From the NCBI GenBank assembly GCA_027486755.1, contig JAIXOM010000006.1:1-64000 (forward strand): a DNA stretch of 64,000 nt. The letters run 5' to 3'. The DNA comes from Comamonadaceae bacterium. GTDB lineage: Bacteria > Pseudomonadota > Gammaproteobacteria > Burkholderiales > Burkholderiaceae_C. Position 1 is the first letter of the stretch. Every line of letters starts with the position of its first letter. Positions 8,403 through 18,117 of the stretch are shown here, one piece after another. The notes beneath the pieces are model-generated. The model ran no database searches. It saw only the letters and a list, made by a program, of their open reading frames with translations, and was not told the origin of the DNA. Both the position numbers and the translations under genes were made by a program.

Positions 8403-10535
8403 GTGAGTGCCAATACCGCTGAAATCGAGAGCCTGTCGGTCGCAGGCGCTGGGCGAGGCTTGGTCGAGTTGCTCTCGTCCATGCGATTTGCCATCTCGCT
8501 GCTGACGGTGATCTGTATCGCTTCGGTGATCGGTACTGTGGTCAAGCAGGCCGAGCCGGCGGTCAATTACGTTAACCAGTTTGGCCCCTTTTGGGCGCAG
8601 CTCTTTGGCAAGCTCAACCTCTTCACGGTCTACAGCGCCTGGTGGTTCCTGCTCATTCTGGCCTTTTTGGTGCTCAGCACCTCCTTGTGCATCGCGCGCA
8701 ACACGCCAAAGATTCTGACGGACCTGAAGGCTTACAAGGAAAATATCCGCGAACAGAGCCTTAAGGCTTTCCCGCACCGGGCCGAAGGCCGGGTGTCGGC
8801 GCTGCCGCAGCAGGCGGCCGAGGAGCTCGGGCAGGCCTTGGTCAAGGGCGGTTGGCGGGTCAAGCTTCAGCAGCGCGAGGCGGGCTGGATGGTGGCAGCC
8901 AAGAAGGGCGCGGTCAACAAGCTGGGTTACATTGCAGCGCACAGTTCCATCGTTCTGGTCTGTGTGGGCGGCTTGCTCGACGGCGATCTGATGGTGCGGC
9001 TGCAGATGTGGTGGGGTGATAAGGCCGTCTTCAGCGGCGCTGGCATGATCGCCGACGTGCCAGCACGCCATCGTCTGAGCGCTTCCAACCCGACTTTTCG
9101 CGGCAACATTTTGGTGGGCGAAGGTACCCACTCGAGCACAGCCTTGCTCAGCCAACCCGGCGGCGTGTTGCTCCAAGAGCTGCCTTTTTCCATCGAGTTG
9201 CGTAAATTTATCGTGGAGTACTACTCCACTGGCATGCCCAAGCTGTTTGCCAGCGAGATCGTCATCCACGACAAGGAAACAGGACAGGCTCTGCCCCAGC
9301 GGGTTGAGGTCAATCATCCGGTGCGCTACCGCGGCATCGAGATTTACCAGTCCGGTTTCGACGATGGCGGCTCGCGCGTGACCTTGCGCGGCCTGCCCAT
9401 GGCCTCGGCCATAGCGCCCTTCGAGATTGCCGGCACCATTGGCGGCTCCGCGCCCTTGACCAACGGCCGCGAGCAAATGACGCTGGAGTTCACAGGTCTG
9501 CGGGTGATTAATGTGGAGAACCTGGGCAAGACCGCGACCGATCCGCGCCAGGACGGCGAGTCCCGCATCGGGCATGCCATTGATCAGCGTTTGGGGGCTG
9601 CCAACAAGACCACCGAACGCAAGGAACTGCGCAATGTAGGGCCCAGCGTCAGCTATAAATTGCGCGATGCTGCTGGCCAGGCGCGCGAGTACAACAACTA
9701 TATGCTGCCGGTGCTGCTGGACAACGATCCCGATACGGTACCCATCTTTTTGTTAGGTGTGCGCGAGACGCCGGCCGATCAGTTTCAGTACCTGCGCATC
9801 CCTGCCGACCCGGAAGGAGACAAGCAGACGTTTTTGCGTACCCGCCAGGCTTTGCAGGACCCTGCTTTGCGCCAGGAGGCGGTACGCCGCTATGTGCGCC
9901 AGGCCATTCCTGCCGAGCGCAAGGACATGGCCGAACAGCTTAGCGCCTCGGCCCTGCGGGCCCTCAATTTGTACGCCGGTGCAGAGCCTTCAGGGGCCGC
10001 ATCGGGCCAGGGCAAACCCAGCGGCGCTGGCTTGCAGGCTATATCGGACTTCATGGAGGCCAATGTGCCGCAGGCCGAGCGAGAGCGGGCCAGCGAGGTC
10101 CTGATACGTATTCTCAACGGCGTACTTTTTGAACTGGTGCAGATGTCACGCCAAGCCGCCGGGCAGCCCCTGCTGGAGCCCAACCAAAAGACGCAGAACT
10201 TCATGGCGCAGGCGGTGCTCAGCCTGTCGGATGCATTTGCCTATCCAGCCCCGATGACTTTTGAGCTCAAGGACTTCGAGCAGGTGCAAGCCAGCGTGTT
10301 CCAGGTGGCTCGCGCTCCTGGGCGTAACATCGTTTATTTGGGTTGCCTCTTGCTGATTCTGGGGATTTTTGCCATGCTATATGTGCGCGAGCGCCGCTTG
10401 TGGATTTGGTTGTCTCCGGTCGAAGAGGGCGGAGAAAGTCGAGCCACCATGGCCTTGTCCAGCAACCGCAAGACGCTCGACGGCGACAAGGAGTTCGAGC
10501 ATTTGAAAGAACGACTATTGCAGGGGGCTACATGA
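8403..10535 (+). CDS. resB: Cytochrome c biogenesis protein ResB (CcsB)
   Basis: ResB, with CcsA, forms the System II heme export and ligation complex in the inner membrane. The 710-residue product starts at GTG and has three N-terminal transmembrane helices (about residues 25-47, 68-93 and 175-195), a large periplasmic domain with the family segment VNHPVRYRGIEIYQSGFDDGG, and a last helix near residues 640-660 followed by RERRLWIWL. Its length is at the upper end for betaproteobacteria. Its stop overlaps the ATG of the downstream ccsA gene (ATGA), which couples their translation. Confidence 0.94.
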   Translation: MSANTAEIESLSVAGAGRGLVELLSSMRFAISLLTVICIASVIGTVVKQAEPAVNYVNQFGPFWAQLFGKLNLFTVYSAWWFLLILAFLVLSTSLCIARNTPKILTDLKAYKENIREQSLKAFPHRAEGRVSALPQQAAEELGQALVKGGWRVKLQQREAGWMVAAKKGAVNKLGYIAAHSSIVLVCVGGLLDGDLMVRLQMWWGDKAVFSGAGMIADVPARHRLSASNPTFRGNILVGEGTHSSTALLSQPGGVLLQELPFSIELRKFIVEYYSTGMPKLFASEIVIHDKETGQALPQRVEVNHPVRYRGIEIYQSGFDDGGSRVTLRGLPMASAIAPFEIAGTIGGSAPLTNGREQMTLEFTGLRVINVENLGKTATDPRQDGESRIGHAIDQRLGAANKTTERKELRNVGPSVSYKLRDAAGQAREYNNYMLPVLLDNDPDTVPIFLLGVRETPADQFQYLRIPADPEGDKQTFLRTRQALQDPALRQEAVRRYVRQAIPAERKDMAEQLSASALRALNLYAGAEPSGAASGQGKPSGAGLQAISDFMEANVPQAERERASEVLIRILNGVLFELVQMSRQAAGQPLLEPNQKTQNFMAQAVLSLSDAFAYPAPMTFELKDFEQVQASVFQVARAPGRNIVYLGCLLLILGIFAMLYVRERRLWIWLSPVEEGGESRATMALSSNRKTLDGDKEFEHLKERLLQGAT

Positions 10536-11860
10536 GCAGCACATTGGGGCGGGGCGGCATCGTCTTGCGTGAAGGCTATTTTTCTCGCCGGGGCATCGCC
10601 GATTGGGTTTTTGCGGCTCTGGTGGTCGCAGGTGGGCTGTTTGCCCTGCTGAAGTATCAGCATGCCATGGACGGCTATGAAAAAGGCATCCTGGTCGGAC
10701 TGCTGCCCTGTGCCGTCTGGCTGGGCTGGTTCTGGCGCCCTTTGCAGACCCTGATGATCGGGGTGGCTGCAGTAACACTGCTGGCTATCGCTTCCTATCA
10801 GGGCGATCTGGCCCGCGCCGAACAGGTGTTCTGGCTCAAATATTTTCTGTCCAGCCAGTCAGCCATCTTGTGGATGTCGGTGCTGTTTTTCATGAGCACC
10901 GTGTTTTACTGGCTGCCGGTGGTGATCAAGGGGCCGGGCGCTTCGTTCGAGTTACTGGGTTCGCGCCTTGCGTGGGCGGCCGTCGTCATGGCGCTCATAG
11001 GTACCATGGTGCGCTGGTACGAAGGCCACCAAATGGGGCCTGACATCGGTCATATTCCGGTCAGCAATCTCTACGAGGTATTCGTGCTGTTTTGTTGGAT
11101 GACAGCACTGTTTTACCTCTATTTCGAGTCCCAGTATCAAACGCGCAGCCTGGGCGGCTTGGTCATGTTGGTGGTCAGCGCGGCAGTGGGTTTTTTGCTC
11201 TGGTACACCCTGGTTCGTGAGGCGCATGAAATCCAACCCTTGGTACCCGCGCTCAAGAGCTGGTGGATGAAGCTGCATGTGCCGGCCAACTTCGTGGGCT
11301 ACGGCATGTTCGCCTTGGCGGCCATGGTCTCGCTGGGCTATCTGATCAAGCAGCAGGCCGAGCAGACCCGCTGGCACAAGCTGGCGCCGCTGTGGCTGCT
11401 GGGGCTGCTGCTGTGCCTGGTGCCGCTGGTGTTTCGCAAGTCGTCCTACGAAGCCGGCGGCATGTATTGGGTGGGCTACCTGGCGGTCTCTGGCGCGGTG
11501 GCTGCCATGATGGTGCTGGCCCGCCGCCCGATTGCCGCGCGTCTGCCCAGCTACGAGATCATGGACGATGTGATGTACAAGGCCATTGCCGTAGGCTTTG
11601 CCTTTTTCACCATCGCCACCGTGCTGGGTGCCCTGTGGGCGGCCGAGGCCTGGGGCGGTTACTGGAGCTGGGACCCCAAGGAAACTTGGGCGCTCATTGT
11701 CTGGCTCAACTACGCGGCCTGGCTGCACATGCGCCTGATGAAGGGCCTGCGTGGTACGGTGGCAGCCTGGTGGGCGCTGGCGGGATTGGGCGTCACAACC
11801 TTCGCTTTCCTGGGTGTCAATATGTTCCTTTCGGGCCTGCACAGCTACGGCGAACTCTGA
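10532..11860 (+). CDS. ccsA: Cytochrome c biogenesis protein CcsA (ResC)
   Basis: CcsA is the heme-handling partner of ResB in System II. The 442-residue protein is polytopic and carries the tryptophan-rich heme-presentation motif WGGYWSWDPKE at about residues 374-384. The flanking His residues (for example in KLHVPANFVGYG and WLHMRL) fit known axial ligands. I chose the ATG at 10532 that overlaps the resB stop; the open frame extends upstream inside resB only because of frame openness. The long N-terminal part before the core includes extra membrane helices. Confidence 0.94.
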   Translation: MSSTLGRGGIVLREGYFSRRGIADWVFAALVVAGGLFALLKYQHAMDGYEKGILVGLLPCAVWLGWFWRPLQTLMIGVAAVTLLAIASYQGDLARAEQVFWLKYFLSSQSAILWMSVLFFMSTVFYWLPVVIKGPGASFELLGSRLAWAAVVMALIGTMVRWYEGHQMGPDIGHIPVSNLYEVFVLFCWMTALFYLYFESQYQTRSLGGLVMLVVSAAVGFLLWYTLVREAHEIQPLVPALKSWWMKLHVPANFVGYGMFALAAMVSLGYLIKQQAEQTRWHKLAPLWLLGLLLCLVPLVFRKSSYEAGGMYWVGYLAVSGAVAAMMVLARRPIAARLPSYEIMDDVMYKAIAVGFAFFTIATVLGALWAAEAWGGYWSWDPKETWALIVWLNYAAWLHMRLMKGLRGTVAAWWALAGLGVTTFAFLGVNMFLSGLHSYGEL

Positions 11861-11965
11861 AAGCCCCAGGGGCTGGGGACGGATCCGGCCCGGCAGGGCT
11901 TGGCTTCACTGGGTTATTGGCTTGCCTGTCTAATCGGGTTTCCTTCTTGATTGGGAGTTGTTGCC

Positions 11966-12970
11966 ATGTTGATCCGCAGTGATGACAAGGACTGGAACCA
12001 CAAGGCGAGCAGTGAGATCACGCCGCCCTCGGCTTACAGCCGCCGCCGCCAGTGGCTGGTGCTCTTGGCCAGCGGTGCTGCGGGCGCTGCTTTGGCTGGC
12101 TGGGCTGCGCGCGATGCCCGCGCACAAATGGCCGCTCCGGCCCGCCCCGGCAAGCTTGCTGCATTGCCCTCCGTGGCCTCCCAGCTGCCCGGCGCCCTCA
12201 CCATGGAAAAGCTCACCAGCTACCAGGACGCGAGCACCTATAACAATTTCTACGAATTTGGCACCGATAAGGCCGATCCGGCGCGCAACAGCGGCCGTTT
12301 TCAGACCAGCCCTTGGAGCGTGAGCGTTGAAGGTCTGGTCAAGCAGCCGCGCACTTTCGCAATCGAAGACTTGCTCAAGCTCAGTGCCCAGGAAGAGCGC
12401 ATTTACCGCCTGCGATGTGTCGAGGGTTGGTCCATGGTGATTCCCTGGGTCGGCTATTCCCTGTCGCAGTTGTTGCGCCGGGTTGAGCCCTTGGGCAGCG
12501 CCAAGTTTGTGGAATTCATCACCGCCGCCGACAGCCAGACCATGCCTTTCGTGGGCTCGGGGGTGTTGGAGTGGCCTTATGTGGAAGCGCTGAGGTTGGA
12601 CGAGGCGATGAACCCCTTGACCTTGCTGAGTTTTGGCATGTACGGCGAAGTCCTGCCCAAGCAAAACGGCGCGCCAGTGCGCCTGGTGGTGCCCTGGAAG
12701 TATGGCTTCAAAAGCGGCAAGAGCATCGTCAAGATCCGCCTGACCGAGCAGCAGCCGCGCACGGCCTGGGTCAAGTCTGCGCCGCAGGAATACGGGTTCT
12801 TCTCCAACGTCAATCCGAACGTGGATCATCCACGCTGGAGTCAGGCCACTGAGCGACGCATCGGCGAAGACGGCTTGTTCACCAAGAAGCGCAAGACCCT
12901 GATGTTCAACGGCTACGAGCCGCAAGTCGGCCAGATGTACGCGGGCATGGACTTGAAGAAATTCTATTGA
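11966..12970 (+). CDS. msrP: Periplasmic methionine sulfoxide reductase, catalytic subunit MsrP
   Basis: MsrP (YedY) is a molybdopterin enzyme that repairs oxidised methionines in periplasmic proteins, using electrons from MsrQ. The 334-residue protein begins with a Tat-type signal ([20 protein letters not shown], about residues 25-44) and has the molybdenum-ligating Cys in [14 protein letters not shown] (Cys151). The C-terminal [13 protein letters not shown] is typical of the family. The ATG at 11966 is preceded by GGGAG about nine bases away. It is followed 22 bp later by msrQ. TatABC, needed for its export, are encoded at 49498-51126. Confidence 0.96.
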   Translation: MLIRSDDKDWNHKASSEITPPSAYSRRRQWLVLLASGAAGAALAGWAARDARAQMAAPARPGKLAALPSVASQLPGALTMEKLTSYQDASTYNNFYEFGTDKADPARNSGRFQTSPWSVSVEGLVKQPRTFAIEDLLKLSAQEERIYRLRCVEGWSMVIPWVGYSLSQLLRRVEPLGSAKFVEFITAADSQTMPFVGSGVLEWPYVEALRLDEAMNPLTLLSFGMYGEVLPKQNGAPVRLVVPWKYGFKSGKSIVKIRLTEQQPRTAWVKSAPQEYGFFSNVNPNVDHPRWSQATERRIGEDGLFTKKRKTLMFNGYEPQVGQMYAGMDLKKFY

Positions 12971-12992
12971 ACGCTGGCCGCTGACTTCGGCC

Positions 12993-13595
12993 ATGAACAC
13001 CCTCCTGCTGCATCCGGCGGCCCGGCCACTGGCCTTCCTGCTTTGCCTGTGTCCGTTTGTCTGGCTGCTCTTCCTGGTCTTCTCCGATGGTTTGGGCGCC
13101 AATCCGCAGGAAGCCCTGATACGCGCCACCGGCGATTGGGCGTTGCGGCTGATGTGCCTGGCCCTGGCCGTCACGCCGCTGCGCCAGGCACTGGCTCTGC
13201 CCGCTCTGGCACGCTGGCGGCGCATGGTGGGGCTGTTTGCGTTTTTCTACGCCAGCATGCATCTGCTCAGCTATGCGGTGTTCGACATGGGCCTGGACCT
13301 GTCCGATATCCTGACCGACATCGTCAAGCGGCCATTCATTTTGGTGGGCACGCTCACATTTTTAATGCTGCTCCCTTTGGCGGCCACCTCCTGGAACGGC
13401 GCTGTGCGGCGCATGGGAGCGGTGCGCTGGAAACAGTTGCACCGTCTGGTTTATCTGGCGGCCTTGACCATGCTGCTGCATTTTTTCTGGATGCGGGCGG
13501 GCAAGAACGATTTTGCCGAGGTGAGCGTCTATGCCGCCGTCGTGGCGGTGCTCTTGGGCTGGCGGGTCTGGCAGCGCCGCCCTGGGGCCCGGTAG
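12993..13595 (+). CDS. msrQ: Heme-binding membrane subunit MsrQ
   Basis: MsrQ (YedZ) is a b-heme membrane protein that passes electrons from the quinone pool or flavin reductase to MsrP. The 200-residue protein has about six hydrophobic segments and conserved His residues in YASMHLLSY, KQLHRLVYL and TMLLHFFW, which are candidate heme ligands. Length and order agree with the family. It is the second gene of the msrPQ operon. Confidence 0.95.
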   Translation: MNTLLLHPAARPLAFLLCLCPFVWLLFLVFSDGLGANPQEALIRATGDWALRLMCLALAVTPLRQALALPALARWRRMVGLFAFFYASMHLLSYAVFDMGLDLSDILTDIVKRPFILVGTLTFLMLLPLAATSWNGAVRRMGAVRWKQLHRLVYLAALTMLLHFFWMRAGKNDFAEVSVYAAVVAVLLGWRVWQRRPGAR

Positions 13596-13609
13596 GACAG
13601 TCCCCGGCC

Positions 13610-14902
13610 TTAGTCTTGAACCAGACTTTCGTTCTGCATCTGATCGGCAGCGCCTTCGCGCCGGCGGATCAGGTGGGCCTGCTCGCCGTCGACCAGCACC
13701 TCCGCCGCCCGTCCGCGGGTGTTGTAGTTGCTGGCCATGCTCATGCAATAGGCGCCGGCTGACAGCACCGCCAACATATCGCCGCTTTGGACTTGCAAAT
13801 TGCGATCGCGTCCTAGCCAATCGCCGCTTTCGCAGACCGGGCCGACCACGTCGTAGTTGATGCCTGGGCCTTCTCTCGGGCTGAGCGGCACGATCTGGTG
13901 ATAGGCCTGGTACATCGCGGGCCGGGGCAGGTCGTTCATGGCCGCATCGACAATGCAGAAATTCTTGTGCTCGCCCGGCTTGAGGTAGAGCACCTCAGTC
14001 AGGCAAACGCCGGCGTTGCCCACCAGAGAGCGGCCCGGCTCGATCATCAGCAGCTTGCCGCTGTGGCCGCGCGCGTCGATGCGTCCAAGCAGCTCGCGCC
14101 AGAGCGCGTCGGCCGCCGGCGGTGTGTCGCCGGCATAGTCGATGCCTAGGCCGCCGCCAAAATCGATGTGCTGCAGGGCAATGCCGGCGGCCTCAATGGC
14201 CTCGACCAAATCGAGCACCCGGTCCATCGCGTCCAGATAAGGCGCGGTCTGGGTGATCTGTGATCCGATGTGGCAGTCGATGCCCACCACCTGCAAGCCT
14301 GGCAGGCGGGCGGCGAGCTGGTAGACGCGCAAGGTGTCTTCATGCGCAACGCCGAATTTGTTGTCCTTGAGCCCTGTCGAGATGTAGGGGTGGGTCTGAG
14401 GGTCCACGTTCGGATTGACACGTATGCTGACCTTGGCGCTTTGCCCCAGGCTGCTGGCCACCTGCGAAAGGCGTTCGAGCTCCGCTTGGCTTTCCACATT
14501 GAAGCAGCCTATGCCCAACTCCATCGCCCGCCGCATCTCCTGCGCGGTCTTGCCCACGCCAGAGAAGATCACCTTGCTGGCATCGCCTCCGGCGGCGATC
14601 ACCCGCTCGAGTTCACCGGCCGAAACGATGTCAAAGCCGCAGCCCGCCCTGGCAAACACCTGCAGCACGCCCAGGCTGGAATTGGCCTTCATGGCGTAGC
14701 AGATCCGCGCTTTGCGGCCGGCAAAGCCGCGCTCATAGGCCGCCAGGGCCGCCAGCATCGCTGCCTTGGAGTAGACAAACAGCGGCGTGCCGTGGCGCTC
14801 TGCCAGACTAGCAAGCGGTACCCCTTCAATATGGAGTTCGCCCTGACGGCGGTGCACAAAGGGATGGCCGGGCAGCGATGCGGAAGGGGCAGGGGCGTTC
14901 AT
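13610..14902 (-). CDS. lysA: Diaminopimelate decarboxylase
   Basis: LysA decarboxylates meso-diaminopimelate to lysine, the last step of the pathway. The 430-residue fold-III PLP enzyme has the PLP lysine in CYAMKANSSLGVL, the glycine-rich phosphate site GGGLGI, EPGRSLV, and the C-terminal GAYCMSMASNYN block with the catalytic Cys in GPVCESGDWLG. It lies 58 bp downstream of lptM on the same strand; the lptM-lysA pair next to cyaY is the standard proteobacterial arrangement. Confidence 0.97.
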   Translation of the reverse strand: MNAPAPSASLPGHPFVHRRQGELHIEGVPLASLAERHGTPLFVYSKAAMLAALAAYERGFAGRKARICYAMKANSSLGVLQVFARAGCGFDIVSAGELERVIAAGGDASKVIFSGVGKTAQEMRRAMELGIGCFNVESQAELERLSQVASSLGQSAKVSIRVNPNVDPQTHPYISTGLKDNKFGVAHEDTLRVYQLAARLPGLQVVGIDCHIGSQITQTAPYLDAMDRVLDLVEAIEAAGIALQHIDFGGGLGIDYAGDTPPAADALWRELLGRIDARGHSGKLLMIEPGRSLVGNAGVCLTEVLYLKPGEHKNFCIVDAAMNDLPRPAMYQAYHQIVPLSPREGPGINYDVVGPVCESGDWLGRDRNLQVQSGDMLAVLSAGAYCMSMASNYNTRGRAAEVLVDGEQAHLIRRREGAADQMQNESLVQD

Positions 14903-14960
14903 GAGGCGGCGGGCTTGCGCGTGAGGGGGGTGATGCAGGGACCAGTGCGGAAGCTGGCCT

Positions 14961-15167
14961 TTACGGCTTGGCTGACGATGGGCTTGGCTCAGCCTTGGGC
15001 TTAGCCGCAGCAGCGCTGCCGGGCTTGGTCACGGGGCCAGGCGCGGGCTCGGGCAGGTAGAGCGCGCCTTTTTGACCACAAGCGGTCAACAGCATCAGGA
15101 CCAGCCAGGCACCGATGCAGCGCTCAAGCCCTAAAATCTGCCAACGCCGCTCTGACTTTCTCTTCAT
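14961..15167 (-). CDS. lptM: Small lipoprotein LptM (YifL)
   Basis: LptM is a small outer-membrane lipoprotein that helps assemble the LptD translocon for lipopolysaccharide. The 68-residue product has a signal peptide and the lipobox LLTAC with [12 protein letters not shown] right after it, which is the family signature. The rest is a Pro/Ala/Lys-rich tail. The reading frame stays open to 15515, but the ATG at 15167 gives the proper lipoprotein N-terminus. This start is only 12 bp from the divergent cyaY start, so a -10-like TACAAT overlaps the gap. Confidence 0.9.
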   Translation of the reverse strand: MKRKSERRWQILGLERCIGAWLVLMLLTACGQKGALYLPEPAPGPVTKPGSAAAAKPKAEPSPSSAKP

Positions 15168-15173
15168 CGGCCG

Positions 15174-15179
15174 ATTGTA
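15174..15179 (-). promoter_or_regulatory. Candidate -10 box of lptM
   Basis: TACAAT on the minus strand ends six bases before the lptM ATG, so a transcript from it would start at or next to the start codon (leaderless). The -35 region, inside cyaY, has no good match. Confidence 0.4.
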
Positions 15180-15509
15180 ATGACCGACCTTGAATACCTG
15201 GACCAAGCTGAGGCTCTGTTGCTGGCGGTGGAAGCCGCTTGTGACCGCATCAATGAACTCAGCAATGTGGACATCGACAACCAGCGTACTGGCGGCATGG
15301 TCACCTTGACCTTTGCCAATCGCAGTCAGATCATCATCAACCTGCAAAAGCCGCTGCACGAGGTCTGGATGGCTGCGCGTGCCGGTGGCTTTCACTACAA
15401 GTTCAGCGCAGACCGCTGGCTCGACACCAAGGACGGCAGCGAGTTCTTCAGCATCCTGAGTCGCTGCGCCAGCGAGCAAGCCGCACACACCTTGCAGTTC
15501 GCGCCCTGA
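15180..15509 (+). CDS. cyaY: Iron donor protein CyaY (bacterial frataxin)
   Basis: CyaY binds iron through an acidic surface and regulates Fe-S cluster assembly. The 109-residue protein fits the family length and fold: an acidic first helix ([18 protein letters not shown]), then the strand block [21 protein letters not shown] and [16 protein letters not shown]. It is divergent from lptM-lysA. A TAAAAT at 15132-15137 could be its -10 box, within the lptM coding sequence. Confidence 0.95.
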   Translation: MTDLEYLDQAEALLLAVEAACDRINELSNVDIDNQRTGGMVTLTFANRSQIIINLQKPLHEVWMAARAGGFHYKFSADRWLDTKDGSEFFSILSRCASEQAAHTLQFAP

Positions 15510-15540
15510 GCTCAATTCGAATCTGGCCCCTAGGGTTTGA

Positions 15541-17907
15541 TCACTGCCGGAACAGATTGAGAATACCGCGCCTTTCCTCGGTGGCGGGGGAGATTGGCGT
15601 GGCCTCGCTGGCCTTGCCGTCTACGCCCAGGCTGCTCACCCCATTGCCGCGTGCGAACTCCTCGTAAAACCACTCACCGCCGACATTGATCACGCCCGGC
15701 GGCACCGGGATGTTGGTGGCTGGCACCGCCTTGAGGGCGTGCTCCATGTAGCTGATCCAAACCGGCAGACTCAAGCCGCCACCGGTTTCGCGATCGCCGA
15801 GCTTGCGCGGCTTGTCGTAACCCATCCAGACTCCCGCCACAACAGTGGGCTGATAGCCGACAAACCAGGTGTCAATGGAGTCATTAGTGGTGCCGGTCTT
15901 ACCGTACAGGTCAGGCCTTTTGAGCTGAGCCTGGGCGCGGGCAGCCGTGCCCGAGCGGGTGATTTCCTGCAGCAGGCTGGACATGACGAAGGCATTGCGC
16001 GCATCAATCGCGCGTTGGCTCTCATCGGGCACCGGGGTCGGCGTTTCCACCAGCACCCGGCCCTGCTGATCGGTGATGTGCGTGACCAGATAGGGGCTCA
16101 CGCGCAGGCCACCGTTGGCAAATACCGCGTAGCCGGACACCATTTGCAGGGGCGTGACCGAGCCGGCGCCCAGGGCCATGGTCAGATAGGCCGGGTGTTT
16201 CTCAGCTTCAAAACCGAAACGGGTGATCCATTCCTGTGCGTTTTGCGCACCGACCGCCTGCAGCACCCGGATCGAGACCATGTTCTTCGATTTCTTCAGG
16301 GCGGTACGCAAGTTCATCGGCCCTTCGAACTGCCCGTCGTAATTCTTCGGCTCCCAGGGCTGCCCCCCGGTCACGCTGGCGTCGAAAAACAGCGGGCTGT
16401 CATTGACCACAGTGGCCGGCGTCAGGCCTTTTTCAAGCGCAGCCGAGTAGACGAAGGGCTTGAAGCTCGAACCCGGCTGGCGCCAGGCTTGGGTGACATG
16501 GTTGAACTTGTTCTTGTCGTAGTCAAAGCCGCCGACCAAAGCCCGCAAGGCGCCGTCGCGCGGGTCCATGGCCACCAGCGCGCCTTCGACCTCGGGCAGT
16601 TGGGTGATCTCCCACCGGCCCTCGGCGATCCTGACCACGCGGATGAGCGCGCCCCGGCGGATCGCGATATTGGGCGGCGCCTTGTCGGCCAGACCCGACT
16701 GCACGGGCTTGAGGCCCTCGCCCGTGATCTCGATCGTCTCACCATTGCTGCGTACGACCAGCACCTTGCGCATGCTGGCTTCGAGCACCACCGCTGACAT
16801 CAGGTCGCCGTTGTCTGGATGGTCGGCCAGGGCGTCGTCGATCACCTCGTCGGCCTCCTTGGGGTCTGCCGGGAGCGTGAGGAATTTCTCGGGGCCCCGG
16901 TAGATCTGGCGACGCTCGTAGTCCATGATGCCCCTGCGCAGGGCTTTATAGGCGGCGGCTTGATCGCCGGCACGAATGGTGGTGTAGACGTTGAGACCGC
17001 GGGTGTAGGTGTCGGCACCGTACTGTGCATAGACCAGCTGCCGGACCATTTCAGCCACATATTCTGCATGCATGCGGTTGGGGTCCGAGGGGCTGCGGAT
17101 CTTGAGCTCCTGCGCCTTGGCCTCTTTGGCCTGCGCCGCAGTGATGAAGCCGTTGTCTTGCATCCGCTCAATGATGTAGAGCTGGCGCGCACGGGCGCGC
17201 TTGGGGTTGGCGATCGGGTTGAAAGCCGACGGTGCTTTGGGCAGGCCTGCCAGCATGGCTGCTTCAGCGATGCTGATGTCTTTCAGGGGCTTGCCGAAGT
17301 AGGTTTCGGCCGCCGCCGCAAAGCCGTAGGCCCGGTTGCCCAGAAAGATCTGATTCATGTAGATCTCGAGGATCTGATCTTTGGTCAGCAGGTGCTCGAG
17401 CTTGAAGGTCAGCAAGATCTCGTAGATCTTGCGGGTGTAGCTTTTTTCGGCCGACAGGTAGACGTTGCGCGCCACCTGCATGGTGATGGTGGATGCACCC
17501 TGGCTCTTGAAATTGCGCACATTGGCCAGCCCGGCGCGGATCACGCCGAGGTAGTCGATGCCGCCGTGCTGGAAAAACCGCGCATCTTCGATGGCCAGCA
17601 CCGCATCCTTCATCACCTGCGGGATGTCCTTGACAGCGGTAAAGCTGCGCTTTTCTTCGCCGAACTCGCCGATCAGCACCTTGTCGACCGAGTAAATGCG
17701 CAGCGGCAGCTTGGGCCGGTACTCGGCCAGGTCGGAGACGTCGGGCAGCTTGGGGTAGGCGGTGGCCAGCGCAACGGCTACCAGCATCAGCACGCCCAAG
17801 GCCGCTGCGCCCAGCAAGCCAAACGCCCAAACGGTCAGGCGCAGGGCCAGTTGCTTGGGCGTTGCGGGTGCAGAAGGGGGAGCTGGCGTTGTCGTGGGAG
17901 AGGGCAT
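15541..17907 (-). CDS. mrcA: Penicillin-binding protein 1A
   Basis: A bifunctional class A PBP that polymerises and cross-links peptidoglycan. The 788-residue protein has a cytoplasmic N-terminus, one transmembrane helix (about residues 20-45), a GT51 glycosyltransferase domain with catalytic Glu in AIEDARFFQHGGID and the MNQIFLGNRAYGF block, then a transpeptidase domain with SSFK in PGSSFKPF, and KTGT near the C-terminus. I chose the ATG at 17907: an upstream GTG at 17964 would place coding sequence over the TATAAT promoter box. It is divergent from pilM, the usual arrangement in beta- and gammaproteobacteria. Confidence 0.95.
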   Translation of the reverse strand: MPSPTTTPAPPSAPATPKQLALRLTVWAFGLLGAAALGVLMLVAVALATAYPKLPDVSDLAEYRPKLPLRIYSVDKVLIGEFGEEKRSFTAVKDIPQVMKDAVLAIEDARFFQHGGIDYLGVIRAGLANVRNFKSQGASTITMQVARNVYLSAEKSYTRKIYEILLTFKLEHLLTKDQILEIYMNQIFLGNRAYGFAAAAETYFGKPLKDISIAEAAMLAGLPKAPSAFNPIANPKRARARQLYIIERMQDNGFITAAQAKEAKAQELKIRSPSDPNRMHAEYVAEMVRQLVYAQYGADTYTRGLNVYTTIRAGDQAAAYKALRRGIMDYERRQIYRGPEKFLTLPADPKEADEVIDDALADHPDNGDLMSAVVLEASMRKVLVVRSNGETIEITGEGLKPVQSGLADKAPPNIAIRRGALIRVVRIAEGRWEITQLPEVEGALVAMDPRDGALRALVGGFDYDKNKFNHVTQAWRQPGSSFKPFVYSAALEKGLTPATVVNDSPLFFDASVTGGQPWEPKNYDGQFEGPMNLRTALKKSKNMVSIRVLQAVGAQNAQEWITRFGFEAEKHPAYLTMALGAGSVTPLQMVSGYAVFANGGLRVSPYLVTHITDQQGRVLVETPTPVPDESQRAIDARNAFVMSSLLQEITRSGTAARAQAQLKRPDLYGKTGTTNDSIDTWFVGYQPTVVAGVWMGYDKPRKLGDRETGGGLSLPVWISYMEHALKAVPATNIPVPPGVINVGGEWFYEEFARGNGVSSLGVDGKASEATPISPATEERRGILNLFRQ

Positions 17908-17943
17908 GGAAGTACCGGCACAGGCCGAGCCGTCCGATGGCCC

Positions 17944-17949
17944 ATTATA
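17944..17949 (-). promoter_or_regulatory. -10 box of mrcA
   Basis: A perfect TATAAT on the minus strand, 36 bp upstream of the ATG at 17907. It argues against the longer GTG start at 17964. No good -35 hexamer is seen at standard spacing. Confidence 0.55.
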
Positions 17950-18117
17950 AAAAGCAAAAGCCACCCAGAGACGGCCTCAATTCAATGATGCGCTGCGATC
18001 CCAGGGTCCTGGGATTAACACGAATTAATCGAGGCGGGCCCATGCCTTGTTAGCCTTTTGCTGAGAACGGCCCCTGTTTCGGGGTTGCTGCAAGTCCTTA
18101 CGGCGGGAGCGCTGACC

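Noticed and set aside
14961..15515. Longer reading of lptM starting at 15515
   Set aside because: It would overlap all of cyaY and place the lipoprotein signal internally; ATG 15167 gives a proper lipobox start.
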